Source: Sneathiella marina (lineage in GTDB: Bacteria > Pseudomonadota > Alphaproteobacteria > Sneathiellales > Sneathiellaceae). Taken from it: a DNA stretch of 64,000 bases. The stretch's first letter is position 1. Every line of letters begins with the position of its first letter. The notes under the pieces are model-generated. The model was not told the DNA's origin, made no database searches, and saw only the letters and a list, made by a program, of their open reading frames with translations. A program made the translations under genes and the position numbers. Below, piece by piece: positions 29,085-37,807 of the stretch. Location of the stretch: positions 3,957,501-4,021,500 of the forward strand of contig NZ_CP098747.1 in NCBI RefSeq assembly GCF_023746535.1. The letters run 5' to 3'.

Positions 29085-30278
29085 TCACCGGCAGTTCGGA
29101 ACATCCTTCTTAAGCTGATATAAATGCACTGCATAGGGATCGAATGTATCTTGGAAGATTTTATTTTTCAGGGAAACAGATCTGCTTTCATCAAAAACCG
29201 TAAAATTCTGGTCAATAATATTATGTTTCACGTGAAACGTTGCCTCCACGGTCAATCGGCTCTTCGATCCCGCAAAAATATAAAGATTGCATCGGTCCTG
29301 CTTGACCAATGCGGTCACCGCCGGAACCTTGCCCGCTTCCTCGACACTCACCGCATTCCTTATTTGAGCGCTGTTGAGCACCGGAGCAAGAGAAGTGATG
29401 CGTCGGTTGATATCCTTCACTGCCGCACTCAGGTCCTTATGTTGCAATAACCCCGCTTCGACAAATCTCGGTTTAAACTGATGCACGAAGTAAATGATCC
29501 CTTGGGCACCGTGGATAATACTTAGCCAAACCTGTCGCCGAACCTCATCGCCAGTGGGCAGGATATCAGGGTTATTTATACGGCTGGCTCCAATAACGCT
29601 CCAGATCGGCTTGCGCCCATCTGTCCAACGGATGAGGCGGTCCACACCCTTGGGAACCATATCCAGCCGACCTGAAATTTCAGGGCTTTGATGTGTGACC
29701 GGATAAATATCGAAGCTGACAATGTCTCCTGCCTTCACATATTCAAGATAGTCTTCCGGATGATTTGTTCTGACCCCACGGCCAAACCATTGATCCCAGG
29801 AAACCCCCTGTCCCAAAATGAGCATCACCGGTCGGCTAGGATCCAGGTTTCGAATATGTTGATAGTATTTGATCACTTCTTTGGGAGGGATTGGCAGCCC
29901 GTGTTTTTTTGTTCCCGGAATTGGCTGTGCGTTGTCCGGCTCATCCTGCATCAACCAACCAGCAATGATAGTGTTGTTGATACTGTTGAGACCAACCTCA
30001 TTTACCTTCGTCATGACTGGCATCTTGGCTTTCTTGAGGCGAGCCAGCTGTTGTTCCGTCGGCCCTTTCCATAACCCGACATAAAGATTTATGCCTAGTT
30101 TCTGGTAGCGCTCTACGTTTTCCGGATCCTGAAGCACAACTGCCAATGGGAAAAAATCATCTTGTTCGAATATACTTTTCGGAAAGTTGCTGAGCTCTGC
30201 ACTCTCGCTGCCCGCTGGCAGATGAAACATGAAGGCGAATATCACTATCGGTAAAACAAAAACGCGCCTTATCAACAT
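29085..30278 (-). CDS. Secreted TIM-barrel glycoside-hydrolase-like protein
   Basis: A 397-residue protein with a signal peptide (MLIRRVFVLPIVIFAFMFHLPAGSES, cut near residue 27). The body resembles clan-A glycoside hydrolases: GINLYVGLWKGPT, then IIAGWLMQDEPDN with a likely acid/base E113, LDPSRPVMLILG, VSFDIYPVTH, KPIWSVIGAS and WLSIIHGAQGIIYF. I cannot assign a family number or substrate. The ATG at 30278 shares its A with the TGA of the upstream phosphatase gene (TGATG), which fixes the start and implies translational coupling. Placed at the edge of the exopolysaccharide region, it may trim that polymer (inference). The C terminus after about residue 300 looks like a separate beta domain. 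Confidence 0.7.
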   Translation of the reverse strand: MLIRRVFVLPIVIFAFMFHLPAGSESAELSNFPKSIFEQDDFFPLAVVLQDPENVERYQKLGINLYVGLWKGPTEQQLARLKKAKMPVMTKVNEVGLNSINNTIIAGWLMQDEPDNAQPIPGTKKHGLPIPPKEVIKYYQHIRNLDPSRPVMLILGQGVSWDQWFGRGVRTNHPEDYLEYVKAGDIVSFDIYPVTHQSPEISGRLDMVPKGVDRLIRWTDGRKPIWSVIGASRINNPDILPTGDEVRRQVWLSIIHGAQGIIYFVHQFKPRFVEAGLLQHKDLSAAVKDINRRITSLAPVLNSAQIRNAVSVEEAGKVPAVTALVKQDRCNLYIFAGSKSRLTVEATFHVKHNIIDQNFTVFDESRSVSLKNKIFQDTFDPYAVHLYQLKKDVPNCR

Positions 30279-31063
30279 CACAGTATTTTTTTGCTGTTTC
30301 CGTAAAGCACAAGACAAGTCAGGTCATTCGAATAAAACGCACCGGTGTCAATTCCAATTCGATTATCCCTGAACTCTGGCTGGGCGGAAATACTATGACC
30401 GTGAACAATCACTTTTTCATATAAGCCGTCATGGGTCAGAAATTCACTTCTGATCCATAATAAGTCACGCTCCGACTGCTCTGCAAGAACGCGCTTTGGA
30501 TTTATCCCCGCATGGGTGAAAAAGAAATCTCCCAACGAATAATGACCGGTAAGGCCGTAGAGGAACTTTTTATGGCTCGGGGACAATGCCATCTCGAGCT
30601 CTGCCGACTTTGCGACCAAATCCGCCTCTGTCAGGTCGTCCAATGAAACATCTATTCCATAGCTTCTCAATGTAGCATCGCCGCCATAATGCAGCCATCG
30701 CTTACCCTTAACCGGGTTCTCCAGAAATCCTCTCATGGAGGCTTCATGGTTGCCGTCCAATGTCACGATATTGAATTCGGGGAGATCGAGATCAATGAGA
30801 GTCTGAATAACTTCCTTGCTCATCTTGCCTCGATCCACATAGTCACCGAGAAAGACAATATGTCGCTTTTGATAATCCGGAACATATTCGTGAGTCGTAA
30901 TGCGTTCAATTACCGAGAGAAGCAAGTCATTCCGCCCATGAATATCGCCAATAACAAATGCTAATTCATCCGCAGGCATGCGGGCATCCGCCAGCGGAAT
31001 AGTTTCGCCTTGGGCTTTGTGTGTCAGCTTCGACACCATGGTTGAAATTCGCGGCAGCGCCAT
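30278..31063 (-). CDS. PPP-family metallophosphatase (PrpE/ApaH-like)
   Basis: A 261-residue calcineurin-like phosphoesterase. The metal-binding motifs are all present: GDIHG (39-43), GDYVDRG (73-79), GNHE (104-107), then FFTHAGINP and VIVHGHS. The family covers bacterial serine/threonine protein phosphatases and diadenosine tetraphosphatases, and the sequence does not decide between them. No signal peptide is present, so it acts in the cytoplasm. It overlaps the start of the secreted glycosidase-like gene by one base, an unusual pairing of a cytoplasmic signalling phosphatase and a secreted enzyme. Confidence 0.88.
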   Translation of the reverse strand: MALPRISTMVSKLTHKAQGETIPLADARMPADELAFVIGDIHGRNDLLLSVIERITTHEYVPDYQKRHIVFLGDYVDRGKMSKEVIQTLIDLDLPEFNIVTLDGNHEASMRGFLENPVKGKRWLHYGGDATLRSYGIDVSLDDLTEADLVAKSAELEMALSPSHKKFLYGLTGHYSLGDFFFTHAGINPKRVLAEQSERDLLWIRSEFLTHDGLYEKVIVHGHSISAQPEFRDNRIGIDTGAFYSNDLTCLVLYGNSKKIL

Positions 31064-31170
31064 AACGCAGTGACCTTAAAGTAGGAGTGACCTGATAACA
31101 TTCGGGCTCATTAATCTAATCCAAGCCCGACTTTAGCACATTAACCAATATTTTTTTTATCTTCTGAGGC

Positions 31171-31201
31171 AAAAAAAATGGTAGCCCAGAAGGCCACCAT
31201 T
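31171..31201 (-). terminator. Rho-independent terminator of the PEP-CTERM-like gene
   Basis: On the minus strand AATGGTGGCC, loop TTCTG, GGCTACCATT form a 10-bp stem with one G-U wobble, followed by eight T (the A run at 31171-31178). Read on the plus strand the same position is an A-C mismatch, so the hairpin is better suited to minus-strand transcripts ending after the gene at 31308. Confidence 0.75.
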
Positions 31202-31307
31202 TTATATGTATTTAAAAATTTACTTCTCAAAAAAACTTGAACCTCCGCCAATAAATCGGCTTTGCTTCACTAAAAATTTGCTTTGTAAAATTCAGATATC
31301 CTTAAAT

Positions 31308-31652
31308 TCAATCCTTAACCAAGAAACTCTTTTTTCGCTTGCGACCCATCCAGCCAATTGCTGCAAGGGCAAAGCCAAACAATATCAGCGCGGGAGAAAA
31401 CGGGATCTTGCCTGTGCTTAAGTCATCTGCCATGTTACTAAACACGCCTTTTGTACCTGCGCTATCGACAGCTTTTACCATCGGCGCCTGTGCGACCTCG
31501 GAATACTCGGTCATATTAAGTTGTGTCTGCACAGCAGGGTTGGCTGCATCAGGTGTTTGAGCTGCCCCTGTTGACAGCGGAGCTGCGCTGACAGAACCCA
31601 TATGCAACATCGTTGTCAAAATCACGACCTGGCATGATAGTCTAAATTTCAA
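31308..31652 (-). CDS. Small secreted protein with PEP-CTERM-like C-terminal anchor
   Basis: A 114-residue protein with an N-terminal signal peptide (LKFRLSCQVVILTTMLHMGSVSAA), a polar middle and a C-terminal tripartite tail: IPFSPA, a hydrophobic helix (LILFGFALAAIGWM) and basic GRKRKKS. This layout matches exosortase or PEP-CTERM-type sorting signals, although the exact PEP motif is absent. I chose TTG at 31652 because AGGAG lies 8 bases upstream of it; the ATG at 31673 has no ribosome binding site. It sits beside export genes of the kind linked to exosortase systems and has its own terminator. It could also be a plain anchored membrane protein. Confidence 0.6.
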   Translation of the reverse strand: MKFRLSCQVVILTTMLHMGSVSAAPLSTGAAQTPDAANPAVQTQLNMTEYSEVAQAPMVKAVDSAGTKGVFSNMADDLSTGKIPFSPALILFGFALAAIGWMGRKRKKSFLVKD

Positions 31653-31747
31653 GGTGGCAACTCCTATGTCCATGCAAAAACGATGGTTTCTCTGTTATTC
31701 TGTCTCTATGTTGATTACAGAATTAGGACATCTTGAAAGAACCTGCA

Positions 31748-31770
31748 TCCCTCATTTGGGGGATGAGGGA
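31748..31770. repeat. 8-bp inverted repeat between the CTERM-like gene and hlyD
   Basis: TCCCTCAT - TTGGGGG - ATGAGGGA forms a perfect 8-bp stem with a 7-base loop. It lies upstream of the CTERM-like gene and about 100 bases past the hlyD stop. There is no T run on either side, so it is not a standard terminator; an operator or a factor-dependent terminator is possible. Confidence 0.4.
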
Positions 31771-31870
31771 GAAGATTATTCAAACTTTTGATGAAAAAGA
31801 GGTGCTAATTCTTGACAAATTACTGCGCGATATAACATTCCCTACGATTATTTTGAAGGAAATGGACCAT

Positions 31871-33154
31871 TTACTCTTCCCTTAACGCTCTATTAAAGCT
31901 CAGGATTATTGGGTCAACAAAATAGTCAAGTGCAGTGCGTTCGCCGGTCGTAATCATAACGTCAGCCTGCATGCCGGGACGCAATTGTGTAACCTCGATA
32001 TTCGCGTTTTTAAGGTTGTCAATTTTTACCCTGGCAAGATAATGATAGGTACCCGTTCTTTCGTCTTCCAGGCTATCGGCGGAGACGCTTATCACCGTCC
32101 CCTCCGCCGGTAAGGAGACGCGTTGATTGAAGGCTGGAAACCGGATCTGCGCCGGTGAGCCAATAAAGACAGAATCAATATCCCCAGTACTAACTTTGGC
32201 TTCCACGATCAGCGTCACGTCATCCGGAACAATATCCAGCACAGTTGCGCCTGGCGCAATCACACCGCCTGAAGTATGGACTTGCAAATCCACAACATAG
32301 CCGGCCGTAGGTGCCCTGATATCCGTTCTGCTCAACACATCTTCCGACGCGCGGGATTGTTCTTCCAGATCAAATAACTCTGCCTGAATTTCCCGCAACT
32401 CGCCGACGACTTCGTCGATCAAACTATTTTGCAGTTCATTTATTTGCAGTTTTACTTCACCGATGGCTTGCCGCGACTGGGCAATTTTCGATAAATTCTG
32501 ACTGCGGTTTCCGCGTAGTTCCGCAAGATTGCGTTGCAATGCGCGAAGACGTGGACGCTTTGCCAGGTTTTTTTTCACCAGGCTATCGACATCCTTGATT
32601 TCCTCGCTAATGAGCTTTATCTGCCGATCCGACGCAAAGACCTGTCCGCCCAATCCCTTTATTTCTTCGTCCAGTTGGGCAATTTTTTGCTCAAGAATTG
32701 TTATTTGCCCCAATCTGCTTTTGCGGCGAGATTCAAAAATATTCTGCTGACCCTGCATCACTTCCTGTACGTTGGGCTCCGATTTTCTCTCCTCAAGCCA
32801 TTCGGAGAAAAGAATTTTATCGAGACCATCGCGTTCTGCTTCCAACCTGGATTTTTGCGCTAGCGCAACAGTCCTGCGCCCCCGCACAATCTCCATGGAC
32901 GCTTTCGATTGAATTTCATCAAGAATAATCAGAATTTGACCTTCCTCGACGAATTCACCATCCTTGACTTTAATTTCAGAGACAATTCCGCCCTCAAGAT
33001 GTTGAATGGACTTGCGGTTGCCTTCAACGCTCACAGTGCCTTGCGCTATGGCAGCACTGCCCAAAGGCGCAAAGGCGGCCCAGCCCATAAAAGCGCCAAA
33101 AAATATTAGAATAACGACTAAACCGAATATTATCGGCCCACGCACATCCATCAT
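31871..33154 (-). CDS. Type I secretion periplasmic adaptor (HlyD/PrtE family)
   Basis: A 427-residue membrane fusion protein. It has an N-terminal membrane helix (about 7-29), the lipoyl half GTVSVEGNRKSIQHLEGGIVSEIKVKDGEFVEEGQILIILDE, a long coiled coil (about 115-270), the second lipoyl half (DIRAPTAGYVVDLQVHTSGGVIAPG) and a beta-barrel to the end. It bridges the inner-membrane ABC exporter and an outer-membrane TolC-type channel. The ATG overlaps the ABC gene stop (ATGA), showing coupling. No TolC homologue is in the window. The likely cargo is the beta-helix protein at 60196, by inference. Confidence 0.92.
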   Translation of the reverse strand: MMDVRGPIIFGLVVILIFFGAFMGWAAFAPLGSAAIAQGTVSVEGNRKSIQHLEGGIVSEIKVKDGEFVEEGQILIILDEIQSKASMEIVRGRRTVALAQKSRLEAERDGLDKILFSEWLEERKSEPNVQEVMQGQQNIFESRRKSRLGQITILEQKIAQLDEEIKGLGGQVFASDRQIKLISEEIKDVDSLVKKNLAKRPRLRALQRNLAELRGNRSQNLSKIAQSRQAIGEVKLQINELQNSLIDEVVGELREIQAELFDLEEQSRASEDVLSRTDIRAPTAGYVVDLQVHTSGGVIAPGATVLDIVPDDVTLIVEAKVSTGDIDSVFIGSPAQIRFPAFNQRVSLPAEGTVISVSADSLEDERTGTYHYLARVKIDNLKNANIEVTQLRPGMQADVMITTGERTALDYFVDPIILSFNRALREE

Positions 33155-35277
33155 CTCTTAAGGTCCTCCAGGTAGCTCAAGGCACCCTTTTGATCCCCTT
33201 TTACAAACATTGCATATATTCTCGATATCTCTGCATCGCTAAGCGGGTGTGTTGTCAGCGATTGAATTTTCGTTTTGATTTTGTCACTCGGTCCCATTGT
33301 CAAAACTGCGGCTTTCCTCTTAATTTTCGCAGGCGCCCCATTGAGTTGCAAATTCCCCGGCTGCAAAGGCTTAACAGAGATTTCCGTACCATTGGCGGGG
33401 GCGGGGGTTCGGGCGCATTTTACGCCATTTTGCTTTGGCTTCTCTGCCGGTTCCGAATAATGTTTAGGTTTCACTGTCTCATGTACAAAGGGTTTAGGTG
33501 AAACAATACCCTGCCGGTCCACATCCTCTCTCTCCTGTCGAGCGGTGAAGCTCTGCTGAGTTCTTGGCGCAGGCAGAGATTTTTGCGGGCCTTGTAATTT
33601 CATCATGACGTCATCCCGCCCGCCGAAGTCCTGAAGCATGCCATCTTTCAAAACAAGGATTTTGTCCACATGCTTAAGAATATTGGGCCGATGAGCAATA
33701 ACGATAATTGTCATTCCTTCGGCGCGCAGGTTTTCCATCGCGCTCATCAAGGCACTTTCGCCAACACTGTCAAGATTTGCGTTTGGCTCGTCCAATACCA
33801 AAAGACTTGGATCACCGAAAAGGGCACGGGCAAGGGCTATACGCTGACGCTGGCCGCCGGAAAGAGCAGCACCACCTTCGCCGATTTCAGTCTCATACCC
33901 CTTTTCCATCCGCAGAACCATTTCATGGATACCCGCTTTTTTGGCGGCAGCAATGACATCTGCGGGATCGCCTTCGCTCATTCTGGCGATGTTTTCACGA
34001 ATTGTGCCGGAAAACAGTTCGATATCCTGAGGCAGATAACCAATATGCTTTCCGCGATCATCAGCCCCCCACTCCGCCACATCCATTTCATCCAAGCGGG
34101 CAAATCCAATTCTCGACTTTAAATTTCCAACTAGAATTCGGACCAGCGTCGTTTTCCCTGCAGCGGTTGGACCGATAATTCCAAGAATTTCCCCGGGATT
34201 AATTTTGAAATTGATATTTCGAAGGATAGGCTCCGTTGTGTTTTTATGTGTGTAGCTCAACCCTTCAACCGAGATACTGCCTTTCGGTTTGGGCAAGGGC
34301 ATCGCAGTTTCACGAACGGCACTTTCATCAAGTTCCTTCTTTAGCCGGCTATACGCCGCCCGCGCGGACAGGAAGCCCTTCCAAGAACCAATTGCCTGTT
34401 CAACCGGCGCCAAAGCACGGCCCATTATGATCGAGCCTGCAATCATTGATCCGGGACTCATTTCAGCCTGAATCACAAGCCAGGCGCCTGCTCCTGTGAC
34501 ACCAATTTGCAACATGACGCGGACTAGTTTGGACGCCGCAGCGAACATGCCACCACGATCGCTGGCGGAAGCTTGCATCGCAAGAGCATCTGCATGCCGG
34601 TCATTCCAGCGTTGAATAAGTTGCGGCATCATACCCATTGCCTCAACTACATCGGCATTGCGAGACGCCGTTTCCGCTTGCTTCATGGCGACCATGGACT
34701 GACCACCGGACATATTCAGGAGTTTGCGCGTCGCCCGCTCATTGGCAATGGCAATCGCCAACAATACAATTGCGCCAATAACGGAAATCCATCCCAAGAG
34801 TGGATGTAATAGAAACATAACGCCCAAAAAGATCGGGGCAAAAGGAGCATCCAATATGGGGAAAACATTCGGGCCGGTCAAAAATGACCGAAAATTCCCG
34901 AGATCGCGTAGCGCCTGAACACTGGCATCTTTACCGGATGTCAAGGTCGATACAATGCTCGCCGTGAGAGCCGCACCGCCTATTTGCTGATCCAGCCAAC
35001 TACTTATTCGGACAAGAACAAATGTACGCGCCCCTTCAAGAAGCGACATAGTCAGCAAGGCAAATCCGGCGATCAACATCAACAGTATCAACGTATCTGT
35101 ATTGCGGCTGGTAATAACGCGATCAAAGACCTGCATCATGAACAGCGGTGCTGTCAACATGAGCATGTTTATTGCCAATCCAAAAACGGCAATCACAATA
35201 AAAACCCGTGAACATTTGTCGAGAGTCTCTTTAAGCAGCGGGTTTTTGTTGTTACTCACTCTTTCCCCGATTTTCAA
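33151..35277 (-). CDS. Type I secretion ABC exporter with long C-terminal extension
   Basis: A 708-residue PrtD-type ABC permease-ATPase. It has six membrane helices (about 25-310), Walker A GPTAAGKT (369-376), signature LSGGQRQ (472-478) and Walker B LLVLDEP (492-498). It exports unfolded proteins with C-terminal signals in one step across both membranes. The ATPase domain ends near residue 562. About 145 further residues follow, rich in Pro, Lys and Gln, closing with a predicted helical stretch (SDAEISRIYAMFVKGDQKGA). That extension is not usual for this family. The gene is divergent from the polysaccharide export gene and coupled to hlyD. Confidence 0.92.
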   Translation of the reverse strand: MKIGERVSNNKNPLLKETLDKCSRVFIVIAVFGLAINMLMLTAPLFMMQVFDRVITSRNTDTLILLMLIAGFALLTMSLLEGARTFVLVRISSWLDQQIGGAALTASIVSTLTSGKDASVQALRDLGNFRSFLTGPNVFPILDAPFAPIFLGVMFLLHPLLGWISVIGAIVLLAIAIANERATRKLLNMSGGQSMVAMKQAETASRNADVVEAMGMMPQLIQRWNDRHADALAMQASASDRGGMFAAASKLVRVMLQIGVTGAGAWLVIQAEMSPGSMIAGSIIMGRALAPVEQAIGSWKGFLSARAAYSRLKKELDESAVRETAMPLPKPKGSISVEGLSYTHKNTTEPILRNINFKINPGEILGIIGPTAAGKTTLVRILVGNLKSRIGFARLDEMDVAEWGADDRGKHIGYLPQDIELFSGTIRENIARMSEGDPADVIAAAKKAGIHEMVLRMEKGYETEIGEGGAALSGGQRQRIALARALFGDPSLLVLDEPNANLDSVGESALMSAMENLRAEGMTIIVIAHRPNILKHVDKILVLKDGMLQDFGGRDDVMMKLQGPQKSLPAPRTQQSFTARQEREDVDRQGIVSPKPFVHETVKPKHYSEPAEKPKQNGVKCARTPAPANGTEISVKPLQPGNLQLNGAPAKIKRKAAVLTMGPSDKIKTKIQSLTTHPLSDAEISRIYAMFVKGDQKGALSYLEDLKR

Positions 35278-35397
35278 AATTTGTATTCATCGTAAATCAT
35301 ACCGATTTTAGCCATTTTTGCCAATGCCCAATCAAGAAGAAACACTACAAATAAAACGCTGCCAAATCGTTAATTTGCAGTGGCAGATCGTCATTTT

Positions 35398-35426
35398 TGG
35401 AATGTATCTTGATGATCAAGTATAAT
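35398..35426 (+). promoter_or_regulatory. Sigma-70-type promoter with palindromic spacer for the EPS export genes
   Basis: TTGAAT (35398-35403), a 17-base spacer and a perfect TATAAT (35421-35426). Positions 35408-35420 of the spacer are the perfect palindrome CTTGAT-G-ATCAAG, directly touching the -10 box. It points towards the export gene at 35608 and would leave a leader of about 175 bases. The layout is what a repressor-controlled promoter would show. Confidence 0.6.
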
Positions 35427-35607
35427 TGCATTACGGAATAATGTTGCATTATGGCCCTTATTGGAGAAATACTAGGCAAAATTATGTCATTTAGCTTAGA
35501 AAATTGAATTTGGCTGTGCTAAAGACTGAGAAACACCGTCTGTTTGTTTAGATTAACCAGTTCTGGCGAATAGTTCAGAATGCAATTCATTAGGGGGAGG
35601 CATTAAA

Positions 35608-36240
35608 GTGTTTACGCTTACACAAATTCAGTCCGCTGCCACCCGGACATTAATATTATCACTAGCTCTGTTTTTTGCGGCTTGTTCAGCACAAAATGAA
35701 GCGGCGTCAACAGCACCGGTCACTCTTTCGGGGTCTGCGGAATACATTATCGGACCGAACGACGAATTGGATGTTTTTGTCTGGCAAAACCCCGATCTTT
35801 CCGTCACGGTTCCCGTTCGCCCAGATGGTCGAATTTCAACACCTCTTGTCAATGACATGGTTGCAGCCTCAAAAACTTCTGCACAGCTCTCTAAAGATCT
35901 GGAAAAAGAGCTCAGCCAATACGTGAAAGACCCTCTTGTAACGGTCAGTGTTTTGACATTTAACGGCCCTTTCAGTCAGCAAATCCGAATTGTCGGACAA
36001 GCGTCGCAACCAATGGCAATTCCCTTCCGTAATCGCATGACTGTTCTGGATGCAATGATTGCAGTTGGTGGTATGACTGAATTTGCCGCCGGCAACCGGA
36101 CCGTTATTGTTCGTGAAGAGGGTGGCGAGAAAAAATCTTATGGCGTTCGTCTAGACGACCTTCTCCTGAACGGTGATGTCAGCGCCAATGTTCCCTTAAT
36201 GCCTGGTGACATACTTATCATCCCGGAAAGTTGGTTCTAG
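35608..36240 (+). CDS. Polysaccharide export lipoprotein (Wza/EpsE-like, Poly_export + SLBB)
   Basis: A 210-residue outer-membrane export protein. The lipobox FFAAC gives the lipidated C26. The Poly_export domain follows (YIIGPNDELDVFVWQNPDLSVTVPVRPDGRISTPLVNDMVA), then an SLBB domain (IRIVGQASQPMAIPFRNRMTVLDAMIAVGGMTEFAAGNR) and a final MPGDILIIPESWF. It is short, like the EpsE-type proteins in loci with PEP-CTERM systems, and lacks the C-terminal membrane helix of Wza. The start is GTG at 35608, with a strong GGGGGAGG site before it. The beta-barrel gene follows after 66 bases. Confidence 0.92.
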   Translation: MFTLTQIQSAATRTLILSLALFFAACSAQNEAASTAPVTLSGSAEYIIGPNDELDVFVWQNPDLSVTVPVRPDGRISTPLVNDMVAASKTSAQLSKDLEKELSQYVKDPLVTVSVLTFNGPFSQQIRIVGQASQPMAIPFRNRMTVLDAMIAVGGMTEFAAGNRTVIVREEGGEKKSYGVRLDDLLLNGDVSANVPLMPGDILIIPESWF

Positions 36241-36306
36241 AGTAGGCGCTATTGATATTGCCGATGATTTGGCATTTGGGAACATAAAAAAGGTAGTCGT
36301 ATCGTG

Positions 36307-37767
36307 ATGTCTTCTCGTCCATCAGTTTTCGGATTACGGTCTTTAAAAGCTAGTGTTTTTAGCTTTGGCTTGCTGGGAAGTGCTGTCGTAAGCACGTCAA
36401 CAGCAGTGGCTGCAGACTGGATCTTCACGCCATTTGTGGGGATCAGGGAAGCCTACACTGATAACGTTTTGTCCACAGCGACAAATACAGAAAGTGATTT
36501 CATCACGACACTCAACGCCGGCTTTACGCTTGATGGTATTGGCAATCGGCTTAACATACTTACATCTTATGATGGCGCTTACGATATTTATGCAAATACC
36601 TCAGATTTAAATGGATTTCGCCATAATCTGCTGGGTAGTGCCAACGCAGAACTTGTTCAGGATCATTTTTTCATCGATGGTCAAATTGCCTATACGCCTG
36701 AAGACTTATCGACTACCGGGGCGTCTTCCGCGATTGATAGAACATTATCAAATAGCCAAACCCAAGTTCTAAATTACAGTATTAGCCCTTATTATTTGCA
36801 ACGGTTTGGTGGAACTGCTGTCGGGATCGCCCGGTATCGTTTTTCCCAGCTTAGATTTGACGAGACAGATGTTGGCGGGGCTGTCGACAATCCCGGCAAT
36901 GAAACAACGAATGAAGTTAATCTGATCTTGGAAAGTGGCAGAAACTTTAGTCGAACCAGCTGGTCTCTTGAAGCATTTGGCGTAGATACGGTTGTTGAAG
37001 ATGGCGATGATCTAAAACGCGGAACGTTTGTTGCTTCCGGCCAATATTCGATAAATAGAAATGTCGCGCTACTCGGTATAACGGGATATGACGAATTTGA
37101 CGGCGAAAATATTGATAACGATGACATCAGTGGCGCCTTTATCGGTGCTGGCGTTCGCCTCACACCCGGCCCAAGAACAGATTTGAGCCTGGGCTACGGT
37201 TATCGGTATGGCGGTGGTATCTGGAACATGGATTTCTCCTATATTGTCTCCAGCGCGGCGATTCTCACAGCGTCCTATGTAGTTGATGTCGGAACGGGCG
37301 GCCAGGCTTATACCAATAGAGATGTGCTTGATGAAGATGGTGAGCTTGTAAACACAAATTTCTCGAATTCCGATTTTGTCGGCACAACGACCAAATATGA
37401 AACTTTCGATGTTGGGATAAGAGGTACGCGTGGGCTAAATGGGTATTCAGCAGGCGCGACATATGAAAAGCGAGACTTTTTAACGGCCAACACAAATGAT
37501 GAAACGGTGTCGTTTTTCGGTTTTTATTCAAGGGAACTTTCCCCGAAACTCGGCCTCTCAGTCGATGGATCATGGTCGAAAATCATTGAACCGGAAACCC
37601 CAGGAGAAGCGGAAACAACTATTAGAGCAGGGGCGGCGCTAAATTACAGGTTCGGTGATAATTTTACCGGCTCATTGGCTTATAACTATTATGACCGGAA
37701 TGCTGATATTGCAGCGGATAACATTAAAGAAAATGTCATCTCTGTGTCCCTAAACAAATCTTTCTAA
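36307..37767 (+). CDS. Outer-membrane beta-barrel protein of an EPS/PEP-CTERM-type locus
   Basis: A 486-residue protein with a signal peptide (ending ...STAVAADW near residue 37). The body is made of alternating hydrophobic strands, such as IFTPFVGIREAYTDNVLS and GDNFTGSLAYNYYDRNADI, and the final residues VISVSLNKSF end in Phe, as outer-membrane barrels do. It resembles the barrel proteins seen next to EPS export and exosortase genes (BBP2/TIGR03016 type, by recollection). It may form or line the export pore or act as an anchor. The ATG at 36307 and the GTG just before it are both possible starts. It is likely co-transcribed with the export lipoprotein. Confidence 0.8.
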   Translation: MSSRPSVFGLRSLKASVFSFGLLGSAVVSTSTAVAADWIFTPFVGIREAYTDNVLSTATNTESDFITTLNAGFTLDGIGNRLNILTSYDGAYDIYANTSDLNGFRHNLLGSANAELVQDHFFIDGQIAYTPEDLSTTGASSAIDRTLSNSQTQVLNYSISPYYLQRFGGTAVGIARYRFSQLRFDETDVGGAVDNPGNETTNEVNLILESGRNFSRTSWSLEAFGVDTVVEDGDDLKRGTFVASGQYSINRNVALLGITGYDEFDGENIDNDDISGAFIGAGVRLTPGPRTDLSLGYGYRYGGGIWNMDFSYIVSSAAILTASYVVDVGTGGQAYTNRDVLDEDGELVNTNFSNSDFVGTTTKYETFDVGIRGTRGLNGYSAGATYEKRDFLTANTNDETVSFFGFYSRELSPKLGLSVDGSWSKIIEPETPGEAETTIRAGAALNYRFGDNFTGSLAYNYYDRNADIAADNIKENVISVSLNKSF

Positions 37768-37807
37768 GTTACTCCACAGAGACATAACGACACTTCAGAT
37801 ACAAGGC

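Noticed and set aside
31812-31836. TTGACA and TATAAC resembling a plus-strand promoter
   Set aside because: The spacer is only 13 bases and no plus-strand gene follows.
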